From Pedobacter yonginensis (GTDB lineage: Bacteria; Bacteroidota; Bacteroidia; Sphingobacteriales; Sphingobacteriaceae): a stretch of DNA of 64,000 nt. Under the pieces are notes generated by a model. That model was not told where the DNA came from. It was given only the letters and a program-made list of their open reading frames with translations, and ran no database searches. The stretch lies in contig NZ_QGNZ01000002.1 of assembly GCF_003173595.1 (NCBI RefSeq), positions 186,001-250,000 of the forward strand, written 5' to 3'. Of the stretch, positions 54,695 to 64,000 are shown piece after piece. Numbering within the stretch: the stretch's first letter is position 1; each line of letters begins with the position of its first letter. Made by a program: the position numbers and the translations under genes.

Positions 54695-55609
54695 TTAAAG
54701 TTTTTCTTTCTTCATCCAAGCGGCTAAAAGATTAAACCAATCTACATCTGAAGTTTTATTAATCAAACCAAATCCATGCCCACCATTTTCGTATAAATAT
54801 AAATCTGTGGGTACATTTTTACTTTTTAAAGCTTGGTTTAGCGAGATGCTATTTTGCACAGGTACGGTTTGATCGTCTTTGGCATGAACTAAAAAAGTTG
54901 GTGGTGTTTTAGCTGTTACATTTTTATCGGCAGAGAAATAATGCTTTAAACTGTCTGGAGGATTTGGACCCAAGAGATTTTTCATCGTTCCGGTATGAAC
55001 AGACTGTTCGAAACTGATAACAGGGTAAATAAGGGCTGCAAAACTTGGCCGTAAGTTGAGCTGGTCTGGGTTAGCAATTTTGGAATCGTTGTAGTGCGTA
55101 ATTAATGTAGAGGCAAAATGACCTCCGGCAGAGAAACCCATAATGCCAACTTTCTGCGACTTAATATTATATTTTTTGGCATTCTTTTTTACCAGATAAA
55201 TGGCTTGCTGAGCATCTTGTAAACAGGCATACATTTTATCTACCATGATTTGATCGCTGGGCAGGCGATATTTGAGTACAAAGGCGGTAACCCCAATCGC
55301 GTTAAACCGTTTGGCAACATCTATTCCTTCATGACTAAAAGCCAAAGCCCCATAGCCGCCCCCAGGGCAAATAATAACTGCGGTGCCTGTTGATCGTTCT
55401 TTCGGCGCTTGGAACACCATTAAAGTTGGTACAGAAACCTTTGTAATACTTAGCGTTCCATTTGAACGGGTTTCGGTATTTTCTTTATAATCTGAGGGTG
55501 TTGGTTTTGCTCCAGGAATGCCACTGGAATATAAGGGAATAATTTCTTGCGCTTGCGAAAGGGTTGCCATAATTAAAAACAGTGTTGAAAATAAGATTGA
55601 TTTTGCCAT
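54695..55609 (-). CDS. Secreted alpha/beta-hydrolase (acetyl-esterase/lipase type)
   Basis: The 304-aa protein has a signal peptide (cleavage near LSQAQE). It is an alpha/beta-hydrolase of the BD-FAE/Aes-like group acting on small esters or acetylated sugars: oxyanion region CPGGGYGALAF near 81-91, nucleophile GFSAGGH with Ser160, acid Asp245 or Asp246 in HAKDDQTVP, and His278 in NGGHGF. The likely substrates are acetylated or feruloylated glycans, but this is inference. It starts 11 bp after the prfB stop, so it probably shares its transcript. Confidence 0.85.
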   Translation of the reverse strand: MAKSILFSTLFLIMATLSQAQEIIPLYSSGIPGAKPTPSDYKENTETRSNGTLSITKVSVPTLMVFQAPKERSTGTAVIICPGGGYGALAFSHEGIDVAKRFNAIGVTAFVLKYRLPSDQIMVDKMYACLQDAQQAIYLVKKNAKKYNIKSQKVGIMGFSAGGHFASTLITHYNDSKIANPDQLNLRPSFAALIYPVISFEQSVHTGTMKNLLGPNPPDSLKHYFSADKNVTAKTPPTFLVHAKDDQTVPVQNSISLNQALKSKNVPTDLYLYENGGHGFGLINKTSDVDWFNLLAAWMKKEKL

Positions 55610-55620
55610 GTTTAAATCTT

Positions 55621-56695
55621 TTAAAATTCCATTAAATATGCTTTCAAAAATTCGTTGATATCACCATCGAGCACCGCTTGTGGATTCGAAGTTTGATAAT
55701 TTGTGCGGTGATCTTTTACCCTACGATCATCCAAAACATAACTCCTAATTTGCGAGCCCCATTCGATTTTCTTCTTTGAACCCTCTACCGCAGCAATCGC
55801 ATCATTGCGTTTACGTTCTTCAATTTCATACAACTGCGATTTTAACAAACGAATTGCGTTTTCTTTATTTTGAAGTTGCGAACGCGACTCTTGATTTTTG
55901 ATGATGATACCGGATGGTTTGTGATACAATCGAACAGCTGTTTCTACTTTATTTACGTTTTGGCCACCAGCACCGCCTGCTCTAAAGGTTTCGAACTCTA
56001 TATCGGCAGGGTTAATATCAATCTGTATGGTTTCATCAACCAAAGGATACACATAAACCGATGCAAAAGAAGTATGCCGACGAGCATTCGAATCAAAAGG
56101 GGAAATGCGAACCAAACGATGAACGCCATTTTCACCTTTTAAGTAACCGTATGAAAAATCGCCATCGAATTGAAGTGTTACGGATTTTATACCCGCAATC
56201 TCCCCTTCCTGACTATCTTGTTCAGTAATTTTGTATCCGTTTTTTTCGCCCCACATCATATACATGCGCATCAGCATGTATGCCCAATCGCAACTTTCCG
56301 TTCCGCCAGCTCCTGCTGTAATTTGCATCACTGCCGAAAGTTGGTCTTCTTTATTCCGGAGCATATTTTTCAATTCTAGCTCCTCAACAGCTGCTTTGCT
56401 CATTTCGAATTGATCATTTAATTCTTCTTCTGAAGCATCGCCAGATTGGTAAAAATCGAACATCACAACCGCATCCTCAACCGAATTATCGGTGTTGGTG
56501 AAAGCGTCCGTCCATTTTTTCTTCGAACTAATTTCCGCTAAAATTCTCTCTGCTTTTTTTGGATCGTCCCAGAAATCGGGCGCCATGGTTAATTTTTCCT
56601 CTTCGCGAATGGCGTAGAGTAGCTCATCAACGTCAAAGATGCCTCCTCAGAGACGTAATTCTGTCTCTTAAATCCTGCAATTGCTCTTTTGTCAT
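55621..56695 (-). CDS. prfB: Peptide chain release factor 2, expressed by +1 programmed frameshift
   Basis: RF2 recognises UGA and UAA. The full 357-aa protein starts at the ATG at 56695 ([15 protein letters not shown]). After 20 codons the frame reads CTT TGA C; the ribosome skips the T at 56635 and continues as GAC in the +1 frame ([14 protein letters not shown], then MAPDFWDDP). A Shine-Dalgarno-like AGGAGG (56642-56647) lies just before the slip site, as in other prfB genes. The main frame holds the stop-codon discriminator SPF (in VRISPFDSN) and the catalytic GGQ (in [14 protein letters not shown]). Taken as one frame only, from 56586, it would lack the first domain. Confidence 0.95.
56632..56650 (-). 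promoter_or_regulatory. prfB +1 frameshift site
   Basis: The minus strand reads CTG AGG AGG CAT CTT TGA C. The elements are a Shine-Dalgarno-like AGGAGG, the slippery CTT and the in-frame TGA followed by C (a poor termination context). Low RF2 levels favour the shift, so RF2 controls its own synthesis. Confidence 0.93.
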
Positions 56696-56989
56696 AAAGC
56701 AAATATAGTAATGATTATAGCATTTTAACCTTCATGCTCAATCTTAAACCTCGAAAAAAATTCGGTGTATTTTAATCGTTACAAGTAATCGTTACATTCG
56801 TTAATATCACACAAAATCGATTTAGTTTGGGTTAAAAATGAGTTAAATGTGAACAAAAATTTTCAAATAACTAATAAATTAGTAATTTCATCCCTAATAA
56901 AACAGTTTATTGAAAACTCGATTTGATGCAAAATTCGAACGAAATTTCTCTTGGCTGTTTGAAATTTTAACCAATCATCCATCTTATCA
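56696..56989. other. Divergent intergenic region prfB / propeller gene
   Basis: A 294-bp A+T-rich region with no ORF. It must hold the promoters for prfB (minus) and the propeller gene (plus). I see no convincing consensus box. Confidence 0.5.
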
Positions 56990-58246
56990 ATGCTCAAAAC
57001 AACCCTCTCCTCTCTTTTTGTATGCATTCTATTTGCATGCAATGTACAAGCCCAAACCAGTAAAGTTGATAGTTCTGAAATGGTAACCCTCCGAATTGAT
57101 CCGGATAACGCTCGCGGTGCTGCTGTTTCTCAAATTTTCGATGAAGTAAAGTTTATACCGCTAGAAACGACAAAAGAAAGCTTATTTGGATCGATAAGCC
57201 AACTTCGAACCACAAAAGATTGTTATGTAATTTATGATTATGATACCAAATCTGTGCTGATTTTTAATAAGGATGGGAAGTATAGGGCAAAAGTTAACAG
57301 CAGTAAGGTTGTTGCTGATGCAGATGAGAAAGACAAGCAAGTTTTTTATGGATTCCAACTAATTAAGAACAAAGATGAAGCTTTAATTCGTGTATCATCT
57401 GGCAAAAATCATTTCTTTTTTGATTTGGATGGAAAGTTGGTTAAAAAAGCTGCGGTAGGTAAAAGAACTGCGGAAGACAGATACATAAAATTTGCCGACA
57501 GCATCACAACCATAGCCCCATTTCACGTTTCTAAGAATGGCAAAGACAGCACCAATTATGAAATCGCAATCTTAAACAACAAAAAAGAAGTGGCGCTTTA
57601 CTTCCCATTCGAATCTGATCGATTTGAGAAAGATCAATACATTGGTGGCGGCAATCCCCTTACTGATTATGGTGTTGACAATGAGATATTTTATGTGCGG
57701 TATTACGAGTACAATTTATATAAAATTAGGCCCAAATCAGTTTCTCTATCTTATCGCATACTTTTCCCTGCAAGCATTTCCCTGCCTAAAGGCTTTATGG
57801 AAATGACGGAGTACAGAAAAAAGCGGATAGAGTATTTCGAGAAAAACCCCACACAAATTGTAAACATAAGCAACCCTTACCTAGTTGGCGATAACCTATT
57901 TTTCAAAACCAATAATTGGGGTTGGAGTCAAGATAAAAAGAATGCCCTGGTTTACAATCTAAAAAATGGCGATTTAACTTCAATCAAAAATCTAGATCCC
58001 GATGAACGATCTCAGTTTTTACCTGTAACAGACGGGGGAACGTTCTACGATTTTACAAATAACGGTTTTCACACCTTTGAGGATGGTTATCTATACACCA
58101 GCTATTCTGCGCTTGCGCTTTTTACTTTTAAAGACTTAAATGCGGGGAAAGATAAAAAGTACGACACAGTGTTAACTAAGTTTTTTGAAACCCAAAACAA
58201 AAAAAGCAACCCAATCATCATCCAATTAAAACCTAAAAAAAACTAA
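56990..58246 (+). CDS. Six-bladed beta-propeller protein
   Basis: The 418-aa protein has a signal peptide (MLKTTLSSLFVCILFACNVQ, cleavage near AQTS). The rest has the pattern of Bacteroidota 6-bladed beta-propeller proteins: IFDEVKFIPLETTKESLFGS near residues 49-68, LIFNKDGKY near 88 and repeating strand-loop blocks to the end. The role is probably in binding or in the function of an outer-membrane system. It lies 9 bp upstream of the outer-membrane barrel gene, so they are co-transcribed and probably act together. Confidence 0.8.
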   Translation: MLKTTLSSLFVCILFACNVQAQTSKVDSSEMVTLRIDPDNARGAAVSQIFDEVKFIPLETTKESLFGSISQLRTTKDCYVIYDYDTKSVLIFNKDGKYRAKVNSSKVVADADEKDKQVFYGFQLIKNKDEALIRVSSGKNHFFFDLDGKLVKKAAVGKRTAEDRYIKFADSITTIAPFHVSKNGKDSTNYEIAILNNKKEVALYFPFESDRFEKDQYIGGGNPLTDYGVDNEIFYVRYYEYNLYKIRPKSVSLSYRILFPASISLPKGFMEMTEYRKKRIEYFEKNPTQIVNISNPYLVGDNLFFKTNNWGWSQDKKNALVYNLKNGDLTSIKNLDPDERSQFLPVTDGGTFYDFTNNGFHTFEDGYLYTSYSALALFTFKDLNAGKDKKYDTVLTKFFETQNKKSNPIIIQLKPKKN

Positions 58247-58255
58247 AGCGCGCTC

Positions 58256-61093
58256 ATGCTCAAATTTCTTAAATTGCTTTTTGCAATCTCTTTTGCAATG
58301 GCTTTAAATAGTGCTTCGGCGCAACAAAGTAAACCTGTTCTTCCTGGCGCAGCTAAAGGCATTTTGCGCGATACTGCACACAACTACGCCCTAAAATCAG
58401 CTACGGTTTCGATATATAAATCATCAGATAGCAGTTTAATCAGTTATCAAATCAGCAACAACTATGGTGAATTTAGCTTTAAAAATCTACCCGTTGGGGT
58501 GTCTTTAAGATTAGATGCCAGCCACGTAGGTTATCAATCTCTCAGAAAGAAATTTACCATTCCCAGCGATAAAAATTTTATTGATTTGGGCACCTTAATT
58601 ATTAATCCGAAAGATAACAACCTGGAGGAGGTAACCGTAACCATTCCACCCATTAGCATGAATGGCGACACGCTCGAATTTAATGCAGCGGCATTTAAGT
58701 TGGATAGCAATGCCGTTGTGGAAGATCTGCTCAGAAAAATACCCAATGTTACGCTTTGGGGAGACGGCCAAATTACCGTTAACGGCAGAGAAGTTAAAAG
58801 TGTATTGGTAAATGGGAAACCGTTTTTTGGTGGAGATGCAAAGGTAGCTACTCAAAATATTGCGAAAAATGCTTTGGATAAAATTCAAGTTTACAATACC
58901 GTTAAGGATAAAAATAACCCTTTAGATTCTACATTAACGGTAAATTTGAAATTAAAGAAAGGGAAGGAACTTGGCTTTTTTGGGAAGATTGGTGGTGGCT
59001 ATGGAACAGATAATCGATACGAAGCCGATGCAAGTTTCAATGTTTTTTCTCCAAAAATGCAACTGGCCATTGTGGGGGCAAGCAATAACATCAACAAATC
59101 GCTCAATGATGTAAATACGCTCATCAACAACAGCACTTTTAAGGGGGTGGGCACAAACGTAGAGTATCAATCTGATTTTAGCGCAACAGGCATTAACCAA
59201 CCCAATGCCGGTGGGGTAAAATTTACCTATAACTTTGTAGAGAAGCCTACATGGGAAAATAGGAATACGGTCACTTCAAGTTATTTTATCCAAAATACCA
59301 ATAATGATTATGTGAGCAATACCGAAACCACAACATCCATCAATACAACTGATAAAATTTTTGAGCAGAACAGCAATACAAGTTCCAATGTAAACAATAG
59401 ACAAAATTTTGATGCGAGGTATGATTTAACCAAAAAAAACAAGGCCTTAAACTTGAACCACACCTTCTCTAGAAATAAAGGGGAGAATACTAACCAAACC
59501 TTTAGAAATGCTTTAAACACGCAAAATGTACTAACCAGCACCAACAATACATTGAATCAGAACAGCTTTGATAATACGAGATTTAGTTTTCAGGCAGATT
59601 TCCGTTTGTCGCAAAATTACATGAAGCCGAAACAGTTGATAAAAGGTTTGAACTTAAACTATGGAATTACGGTAAACGATAATGAAAATACCAGATCAAA
59701 CCTAACAAACTTTACTTCGTTTACAAACGCAGCATCGAACAGAAAATTTGATAGGCGCTATGAAACCACATATAACTCCACTAACCAACAAATCAGAGTC
59801 GAACTACCCAACTTAAAATCATTATTTTTTGGAAACAATGATATAGGTGGGATTGAATTTCAATTGTCAAACACCATCAGTCTAGATCATATAAAAAATG
59901 ATAATCGTGTTCAGGATTTAAACCCAAGTAATAATACTTACGTTAACAACGCCTATTTAACCAACCATGTAGAAACCAATCTTATAGAACAAACACCCGG
60001 ACTAACCATCAGTAAGAATTTTTACAAAAACCTTTCCAATCGATACAACAAGAACCTAAGTTTAAATTTCGCACCAAAGCAAAAATTCATCCGACAAGAA
60101 AACAAGTCTCAAAAATCGTTTCAAAATATCACGAGAAACTATCAGCAGTTTATGCCCGATGCTTACATTAACTACTCGGACAATCAGTATGGCGAATATT
60201 ATAAAAGTTATACCCTAAGCTACAACACTAAAGTTAGAGTGCCATCTTTAGATCAATTGGCTCCGTTAACAGACAGCACAAATTTATATTCCTTGCAAAG
60301 GGGAAATGTTAACTTACAGGAAGCTGTAGATCGGGAGCTTAGCTTAAGCATAAATCACTTTGACCAAACCAACAAGAATACACTAAACTATAATTTGAGC
60401 ATGACGCTTGGCTTCACAAAAAACCAAATTGTGGATAGCACCTTTATTGATGACCAAAACAGAAGAACTAATTTTTTAACCAACGCAGGCGGCAATCGCT
60501 ATCAAAATCTTTATGGTAATTTGCGTAAGGCTTATAAGTTTAAAACTTCAGAGCTCCAATTCAATGTAAATTCCCAAATAAGCAATTCAAAAACACCAGG
60601 TTATACCAATTCGTTGTTTGCCTTTTCAAAAAACTTTAATACCAACACTACCCTAACTATTAATTATACTTACAAAAGTTACCTCGCACTTGCCGTAGGC
60701 CAAACCTACGGAACGTATCGATCGAAACAAGAGGCGTTTAATACTGAATATAGTGGCGTAAATAAGGTTAGTACTTTAAGTTCAAGCTATAATGTAACCA
60801 AGAAATTTACGCTCAACACCAACATCAGCTTCAACCAAAGTTCTTCCTCTAATTCGGATGATATTAACTTTACCATTTGGAATGCAAATGCTGTTTATCG
60901 GCTTTTAAAGGGTAACAATGCAGAATTTAAACTATCTGCACTAGATATTCTCCATCAAAACACGAGTATAGTGAATTATGGAAGCGGAAATAGTTTTACA
61001 ATAGGTTCCCGGAACGTATTACAACAATATTTTATGGCTACCTTTTCTTATTACCCAAGGCAGTTTGGAAAGAAAGCGCCAGTGAAAAAATAA
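58256..61093 (+). CDS. TonB-dependent-receptor-like outer-membrane beta-barrel protein
   Basis: The 945-aa protein has a signal peptide (cleavage near SASAQQ). Residues of about 32-110 form a carboxypeptidase-regulatory-like domain (GEFSFKNLPVG, SHVGYQSL). Residues of about 120-225 are plug-like (LEEVTVTIPP, VVEDLLRKIPNV, NGKPFFGGD). The rest is a large barrel ending at YPRQFGKKAPVKK, as in the OMP_b-brl_3 group. It carries no obvious TonB box. It is coupled to the propeller gene. The barrel is very Asn-rich. Confidence 0.85.
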   Translation: MLKFLKLLFAISFAMALNSASAQQSKPVLPGAAKGILRDTAHNYALKSATVSIYKSSDSSLISYQISNNYGEFSFKNLPVGVSLRLDASHVGYQSLRKKFTIPSDKNFIDLGTLIINPKDNNLEEVTVTIPPISMNGDTLEFNAAAFKLDSNAVVEDLLRKIPNVTLWGDGQITVNGREVKSVLVNGKPFFGGDAKVATQNIAKNALDKIQVYNTVKDKNNPLDSTLTVNLKLKKGKELGFFGKIGGGYGTDNRYEADASFNVFSPKMQLAIVGASNNINKSLNDVNTLINNSTFKGVGTNVEYQSDFSATGINQPNAGGVKFTYNFVEKPTWENRNTVTSSYFIQNTNNDYVSNTETTTSINTTDKIFEQNSNTSSNVNNRQNFDARYDLTKKNKALNLNHTFSRNKGENTNQTFRNALNTQNVLTSTNNTLNQNSFDNTRFSFQADFRLSQNYMKPKQLIKGLNLNYGITVNDNENTRSNLTNFTSFTNAASNRKFDRRYETTYNSTNQQIRVELPNLKSLFFGNNDIGGIEFQLSNTISLDHIKNDNRVQDLNPSNNTYVNNAYLTNHVETNLIEQTPGLTISKNFYKNLSNRYNKNLSLNFAPKQKFIRQENKSQKSFQNITRNYQQFMPDAYINYSDNQYGEYYKSYTLSYNTKVRVPSLDQLAPLTDSTNLYSLQRGNVNLQEAVDRELSLSINHFDQTNKNTLNYNLSMTLGFTKNQIVDSTFIDDQNRRTNFLTNAGGNRYQNLYGNLRKAYKFKTSELQFNVNSQISNSKTPGYTNSLFAFSKNFNTNTTLTINYTYKSYLALAVGQTYGTYRSKQEAFNTEYSGVNKVSTLSSSYNVTKKFTLNTNISFNQSSSSNSDDINFTIWNANAVYRLLKGNNAEFKLSALDILHQNTSIVNYGSGNSFTIGSRNVLQQYFMATFSYYPRQFGKKAPVKK

Positions 61094-61264
61094 GAAAACG
61101 GCGGCTTTCTAGCCACTGAAACACAAAATACACGGAACAGATGAATTTAATCAACCGGTTTTTAATTGGTGTTTGGGTGATATGCAATTAAATTGCCTAG
61201 CGGATTTAAAATTTAATTTTTTTACGATTTGCCGTCTTCAAACCGAGTTAGAATAAACTTTTGC

Positions 61265-62569
61265 TTATTTCTTCATGGCCATGTAATCCAGTGTTAGGTT
61301 AGATAAAAGCTTAACCCCTAAAACAAACCCACTTTCATCCAAATAAAAATCGGGGGTATGGTGCGATGGGGCTTTTAAAGGATCTGCTCCTTTGGGCATC
61401 CCCCCAAGAAACACAAATAAGCCCGGTACCTTTTCTTGAAAAAACGAGAAATCTTCTGCGCCAGTAACAGGAGGTTTCAACTTTACATAATCTGCGCCCG
61501 CCGTAGCCCGCATGCTTGGCAACATTTTTTCGGTTAAGGCGATATTGTTAAACGTTACAGGGTAATGGTTGCTGTACGGAATTTTAACTTCGGCGGTTGC
61601 ACCATTGGCTTCGGCCGTTTTGGTTACAATGGTTTTAATTCTATCGATAAACATCGCCTCATCTTCCTTGCTAAAATTTCTAACCGTACCCAGCATCTCT
61701 ACTTTTTCGGGAATGATGTTTGAACGCACACCGCCGTTAATCGCCCCAATGGTTACCACACCAGGGTTTTCTGTCACATTTAAATTTCTACTTACAATGG
61801 TTTGCAAATTATTGATAATTTGAGCTGAAGTAACGATTGGATCAATGCTGCTCCAAGGATATGCACCATGCGCTTGTCTGCCCGTTACCGTAATTTTCAT
61901 GTCGTTTACAGCCGCCATCGTTCCTCCGGGGCGATAGGTTACTGTTCCTACTTCGGTTTGCGAATTGATGTGAAGTCCAAAAATGACATCAACCTTAGGA
62001 TTTTCCAGCACGCCCTCTTTTACCATTAAAGCCGCCCCACCCTCTTCACCTGCAGAAACCCCTTCTTCAGCAGGTTGAAAAATAAACTTCACGGTGCCTT
62101 GTATGTCTTTTTGCATGGAAGCAAGCACTTCTGCCACGCCCATGAGAATGGCAACGTGACTATCGTGTCCACAAGCATGCATCACGCCCACAGTTTGCCC
62201 ATTATATTGCGCCTTTACCTTCGACGCGAAAGGCACATCAACCCTTTCCGTAACTGGCAAGCCATCCATATCTGCACGTAAAGCAACAACAGGCCCAGGT
62301 TTACCGCCCTTCAGAATACCAACCACACCTGTTTTGGCAACCCCAGTTGTTACTTTTATCCCTAACGCCTCTAAATGTTTGGCTATAATACCGGCAGTTC
62401 TCACTTCATTGTTTCCCAGTTCTGGATGTTCGTGAAAATCTCTGCGCCATGAAATTACTTTTTGTTCAATTGCATCTGCTTTCTTGGCAACAGTCGCTCT
62501 TTGCTCAGATTTTTGGGCAAATGCAGCTAAAGAGGTGAATGAAAAAAGCAATAAGTAGATTTTTTTCAT
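61265..62569 (-). CDS. Secreted M20 peptidase/amidohydrolase
   Basis: The 434-aa protein has a signal peptide (MKKIYLLLFSFTSLAAFAQK). It is an M20D metallo-hydrolase of the N-acyl-amino-acid amidohydrolase type: RRDFHEHPELGN near 42-53, metal-site motif MHACGHDSHVA near 129-139, catalytic PAEEG near 165, dimerisation-region HGAYPW near 233 and TGAEDFSFF near 374. The substrate may be N-acyl amino acids or small peptides; not resolved. It is convergent with the barrel gene and divergent from pgi. Confidence 0.9.
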   Translation of the reverse strand: MKKIYLLLFSFTSLAAFAQKSEQRATVAKKADAIEQKVISWRRDFHEHPELGNNEVRTAGIIAKHLEALGIKVTTGVAKTGVVGILKGGKPGPVVALRADMDGLPVTERVDVPFASKVKAQYNGQTVGVMHACGHDSHVAILMGVAEVLASMQKDIQGTVKFIFQPAEEGVSAGEEGGAALMVKEGVLENPKVDVIFGLHINSQTEVGTVTYRPGGTMAAVNDMKITVTGRQAHGAYPWSSIDPIVTSAQIINNLQTIVSRNLNVTENPGVVTIGAINGGVRSNIIPEKVEMLGTVRNFSKEDEAMFIDRIKTIVTKTAEANGATAEVKIPYSNHYPVTFNNIALTEKMLPSMRATAGADYVKLKPPVTGAEDFSFFQEKVPGLFVFLGGMPKGADPLKAPSHHTPDFYLDESGFVLGVKLLSNLTLDYMAMKK

Positions 62570-62811
62570 AAAGAATTGATTTGGGATTAATTAACATCCT
62601 AATCTAGTTAATTTTATGGAAAAGAATAGTCGTATTAAATAAGAAAAATAAACGTTCCATTAGCATTTCTTCGCTCGGCTTAAATTGAACTAAAATTATA
62701 CCCAAGCAATGAGGTGAACAAAGGGTTAACTAATTAACAATTCTAATTTTTGAACCTAAAAAAACGATTTTAAATTTTTGCTTTCTTACTTTTACAAAAA
62801 AACAAAAGACT

Positions 62812-64000
62812 ATGTTACCAAAAATTAATTTTACAGAAACTGAAGCCTATAAATATTTGGCTGATCATTTCATAGATATCAATCAAAAAAGCATTGCCTC
62901 CCTTTTTGCAGAAGATGCCGATAGATTTAGCAAGTTTTCGGTTTTTTTTGAGGACATTTTATTAGACTACAGTAAAAATAGAATTAGTGATGAAACCTTA
63001 GCCTTGTTAATGCAATTGGCCCGCGAATGCAAACTAGACGAGGCCATTAAAGCCATGTACAATGGCGATAAAATTAATGAAACCGAAGACCGCTCCGTTC
63101 TGCACATCACCTTAAGAAATCTAAGCGGCACACCCGTTCTGGTTGACGGCAAAGACGTAATGCCTGAGGTGAATGCTGTGCTGGCCAAAATGGAGAAATT
63201 TAGCAATAGTATCATTAGTGGCGAGTGGAAAGGCTACACCGGCAAAGCCATTACCGATGTTGTAAATATTGGTATTGGGGGATCAGATTTAGGTCCAGTA
63301 ATGGTTACCGAAGCATTAAAACATTATAAAAATCACCTAAACATCCACTTCGTTTCTAACATAGATGGTACGCACATTGCCGAAACGCTTAAACATTTAG
63401 ATGCAGAAACTACTTTATTTTTAGTGGCTTCCAAAACTTTTACTACGCAAGAAACCATGACGAACGCACATTCTGCACGCTCTTGGTTTTTAGAAAAAGG
63501 TGGTAAAGAGAATGATATTGCCAAGCACTTTGCGGCCTTATCAACCAATGCAAAAGATGTAGCTGCCTTTGGAATCGACACCGAAAACATGTTCGAATTT
63601 TGGGATTGGGTTGGTGGTCGTTATTCTTTATGGAGCGCAATCGGATTATCCATTTCGTTAAGCATCGGCTTTGATAACTTCAAACAACTTTTAGCCGGGG
63701 CGCATGCAACAGACAATCACTTCAAAACGGCGGAATTTGAAAGCAATATTCCAGTGATTTTAGGCCTACTGGGTGTTTGGTACATCAATTTCTACAATGC
63801 AGAAACGCAAGTAATACTCCCTTACGATCAATATCTACATCGTTTCTCTGCTTATTTTCAACAAGGCGACATGGAAAGTAATGGTAAGCATGTAGATAGA
63901 AATGGCAATGAAGTGGATTATGAAACAGGTCCAATTATTTGGGGTGAGCCAGGAACAAATGGACAACATGCTTTCTATCAATTGATTCATCAAGGCACGA
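62812..64000 (+). CDS. pgi: Glucose-6-phosphate isomerase (partial, 3' end outside window)
   Basis: The frame is open from the ATG at 62812 to the right edge, 396 codons. This is the glycolytic enzyme that interconverts glucose-6-phosphate and fructose-6-phosphate in the cytoplasm. Marks are [14 protein letters not shown] near 151-164, the sugar-phosphate site region [13 protein letters not shown] near 204-216, and the signature [19 protein letters not shown] at the edge. No signal peptide. It is divergent from the amidohydrolase gene. Confidence 0.97.
   Translation, partial: MLPKINFTETEAYKYLADHFIDINQKSIASLFAEDADRFSKFSVFFEDILLDYSKNRISDETLALLMQLARECKLDEAIKAMYNGDKINETEDRSVLHITLRNLSGTPVLVDGKDVMPEVNAVLAKMEKFSNSIISGEWKGYTGKAITDVVNIGIGGSDLGPVMVTEALKHYKNHLNIHFVSNIDGTHIAETLKHLDAETTLFLVASKTFTTQETMTNAHSARSWFLEKGGKENDIAKHFAALSTNAKDVAAFGIDTENMFEFWDWVGGRYSLWSAIGLSISLSIGFDNFKQLLAGAHATDNHFKTAEFESNIPVILGLLGVWYINFYNAETQVILPYDQYLHRFSAYFQQGDMESNGKHVDRNGNEVDYETGPIIWGEPGTNGQHAFYQLIHQGT

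Noticed and set aside
56586..56695. prfB as a pseudogene or sequencing error at the internal TGA
   Set aside because: The exact AGGAGG-CAT-CTT-TGA-C context and the continuous RF2 N-terminus in the +1 frame show programmed recoding.
1..64000. tRNA or rRNA genes
   Set aside because: I saw no cloverleaf-type or rRNA-like conserved sequences in the gaps; a scan with a covariance model was not possible.

Overview
The window is a stretch of a Bacteroidota chromosome, most likely from the Sphingobacteriaceae (Pedobacter-like). The grounds are an alternative complex III plus caa3-type oxidase cluster in the Bacteroidota order, large secreted proteins with type IX secretion (T9SS) type B C-terminal domains, a six-bladed-propeller/outer-membrane-barrel gene pair, moderately A+T-rich intergenic DNA and few Shine-Dalgarno sites. 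I ran no searches; family names rest on motifs read by eye.

Layout. (1) 1-8159, minus: the N-terminal part of a giant secreted protein of Ig/PKD-like and putative-Ig repeats; its C-terminus lies outside the window. (2) 8381-10963, plus: a lone STAND-type P-loop NTPase with an HTH-like N-terminus. (3) 11277-30283, minus: an OmpA-like lipoprotein, DUF2461 and DUF983 proteins and a small membrane protein, then a respiratory block. Read in the direction of transcription, that block is actA-B-C-D-E-F, ctaC, ctaD, a terminator, ctaA, ctaB, two oxidase subunit III genes, subunit IV, a Sco-like protein and a DUF420 protein. Together it encodes menaquinol oxidation (ACIII), a cytochrome oxidase and the heme A synthesis that the oxidase needs. 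(4) 30584-36639: a deoxyhypusine-synthase-like protein, an Omp85-type barrel, a repeat-rich gap, a DUF1345 membrane protein, a methyltransferase and a SirB1/transglutaminase-like protein. (5) 37207-53135, minus: two adjacent paralogous giant T9SS cargo proteins (2410 and 2715 aa) built from about 85-89 aa Ig-like repeats, each followed by a nearly identical terminator. (6) 53136-54694: a tandem array of about 300-bp non-coding repeats. (7) 54695-64000: an esterase and prfB (with the classic +1 programmed frameshift), a propeller/outer-membrane-protein pair, an M20 amidohydrolase, and the start of pgi.

The points most worth a second look are the two clusters of structured non-coding repeats (32.95-34.19 kb, where one repeat type sits inside another, and 53.47-54.69 kb), the Sco-like protein that lacks both copper-binding cysteines, the STAND ATPase next to the adhesin gene, the 1335-bp segmental duplication inside the 2715-aa adhesin, and the covarying terminators behind the two adhesin paralogues.
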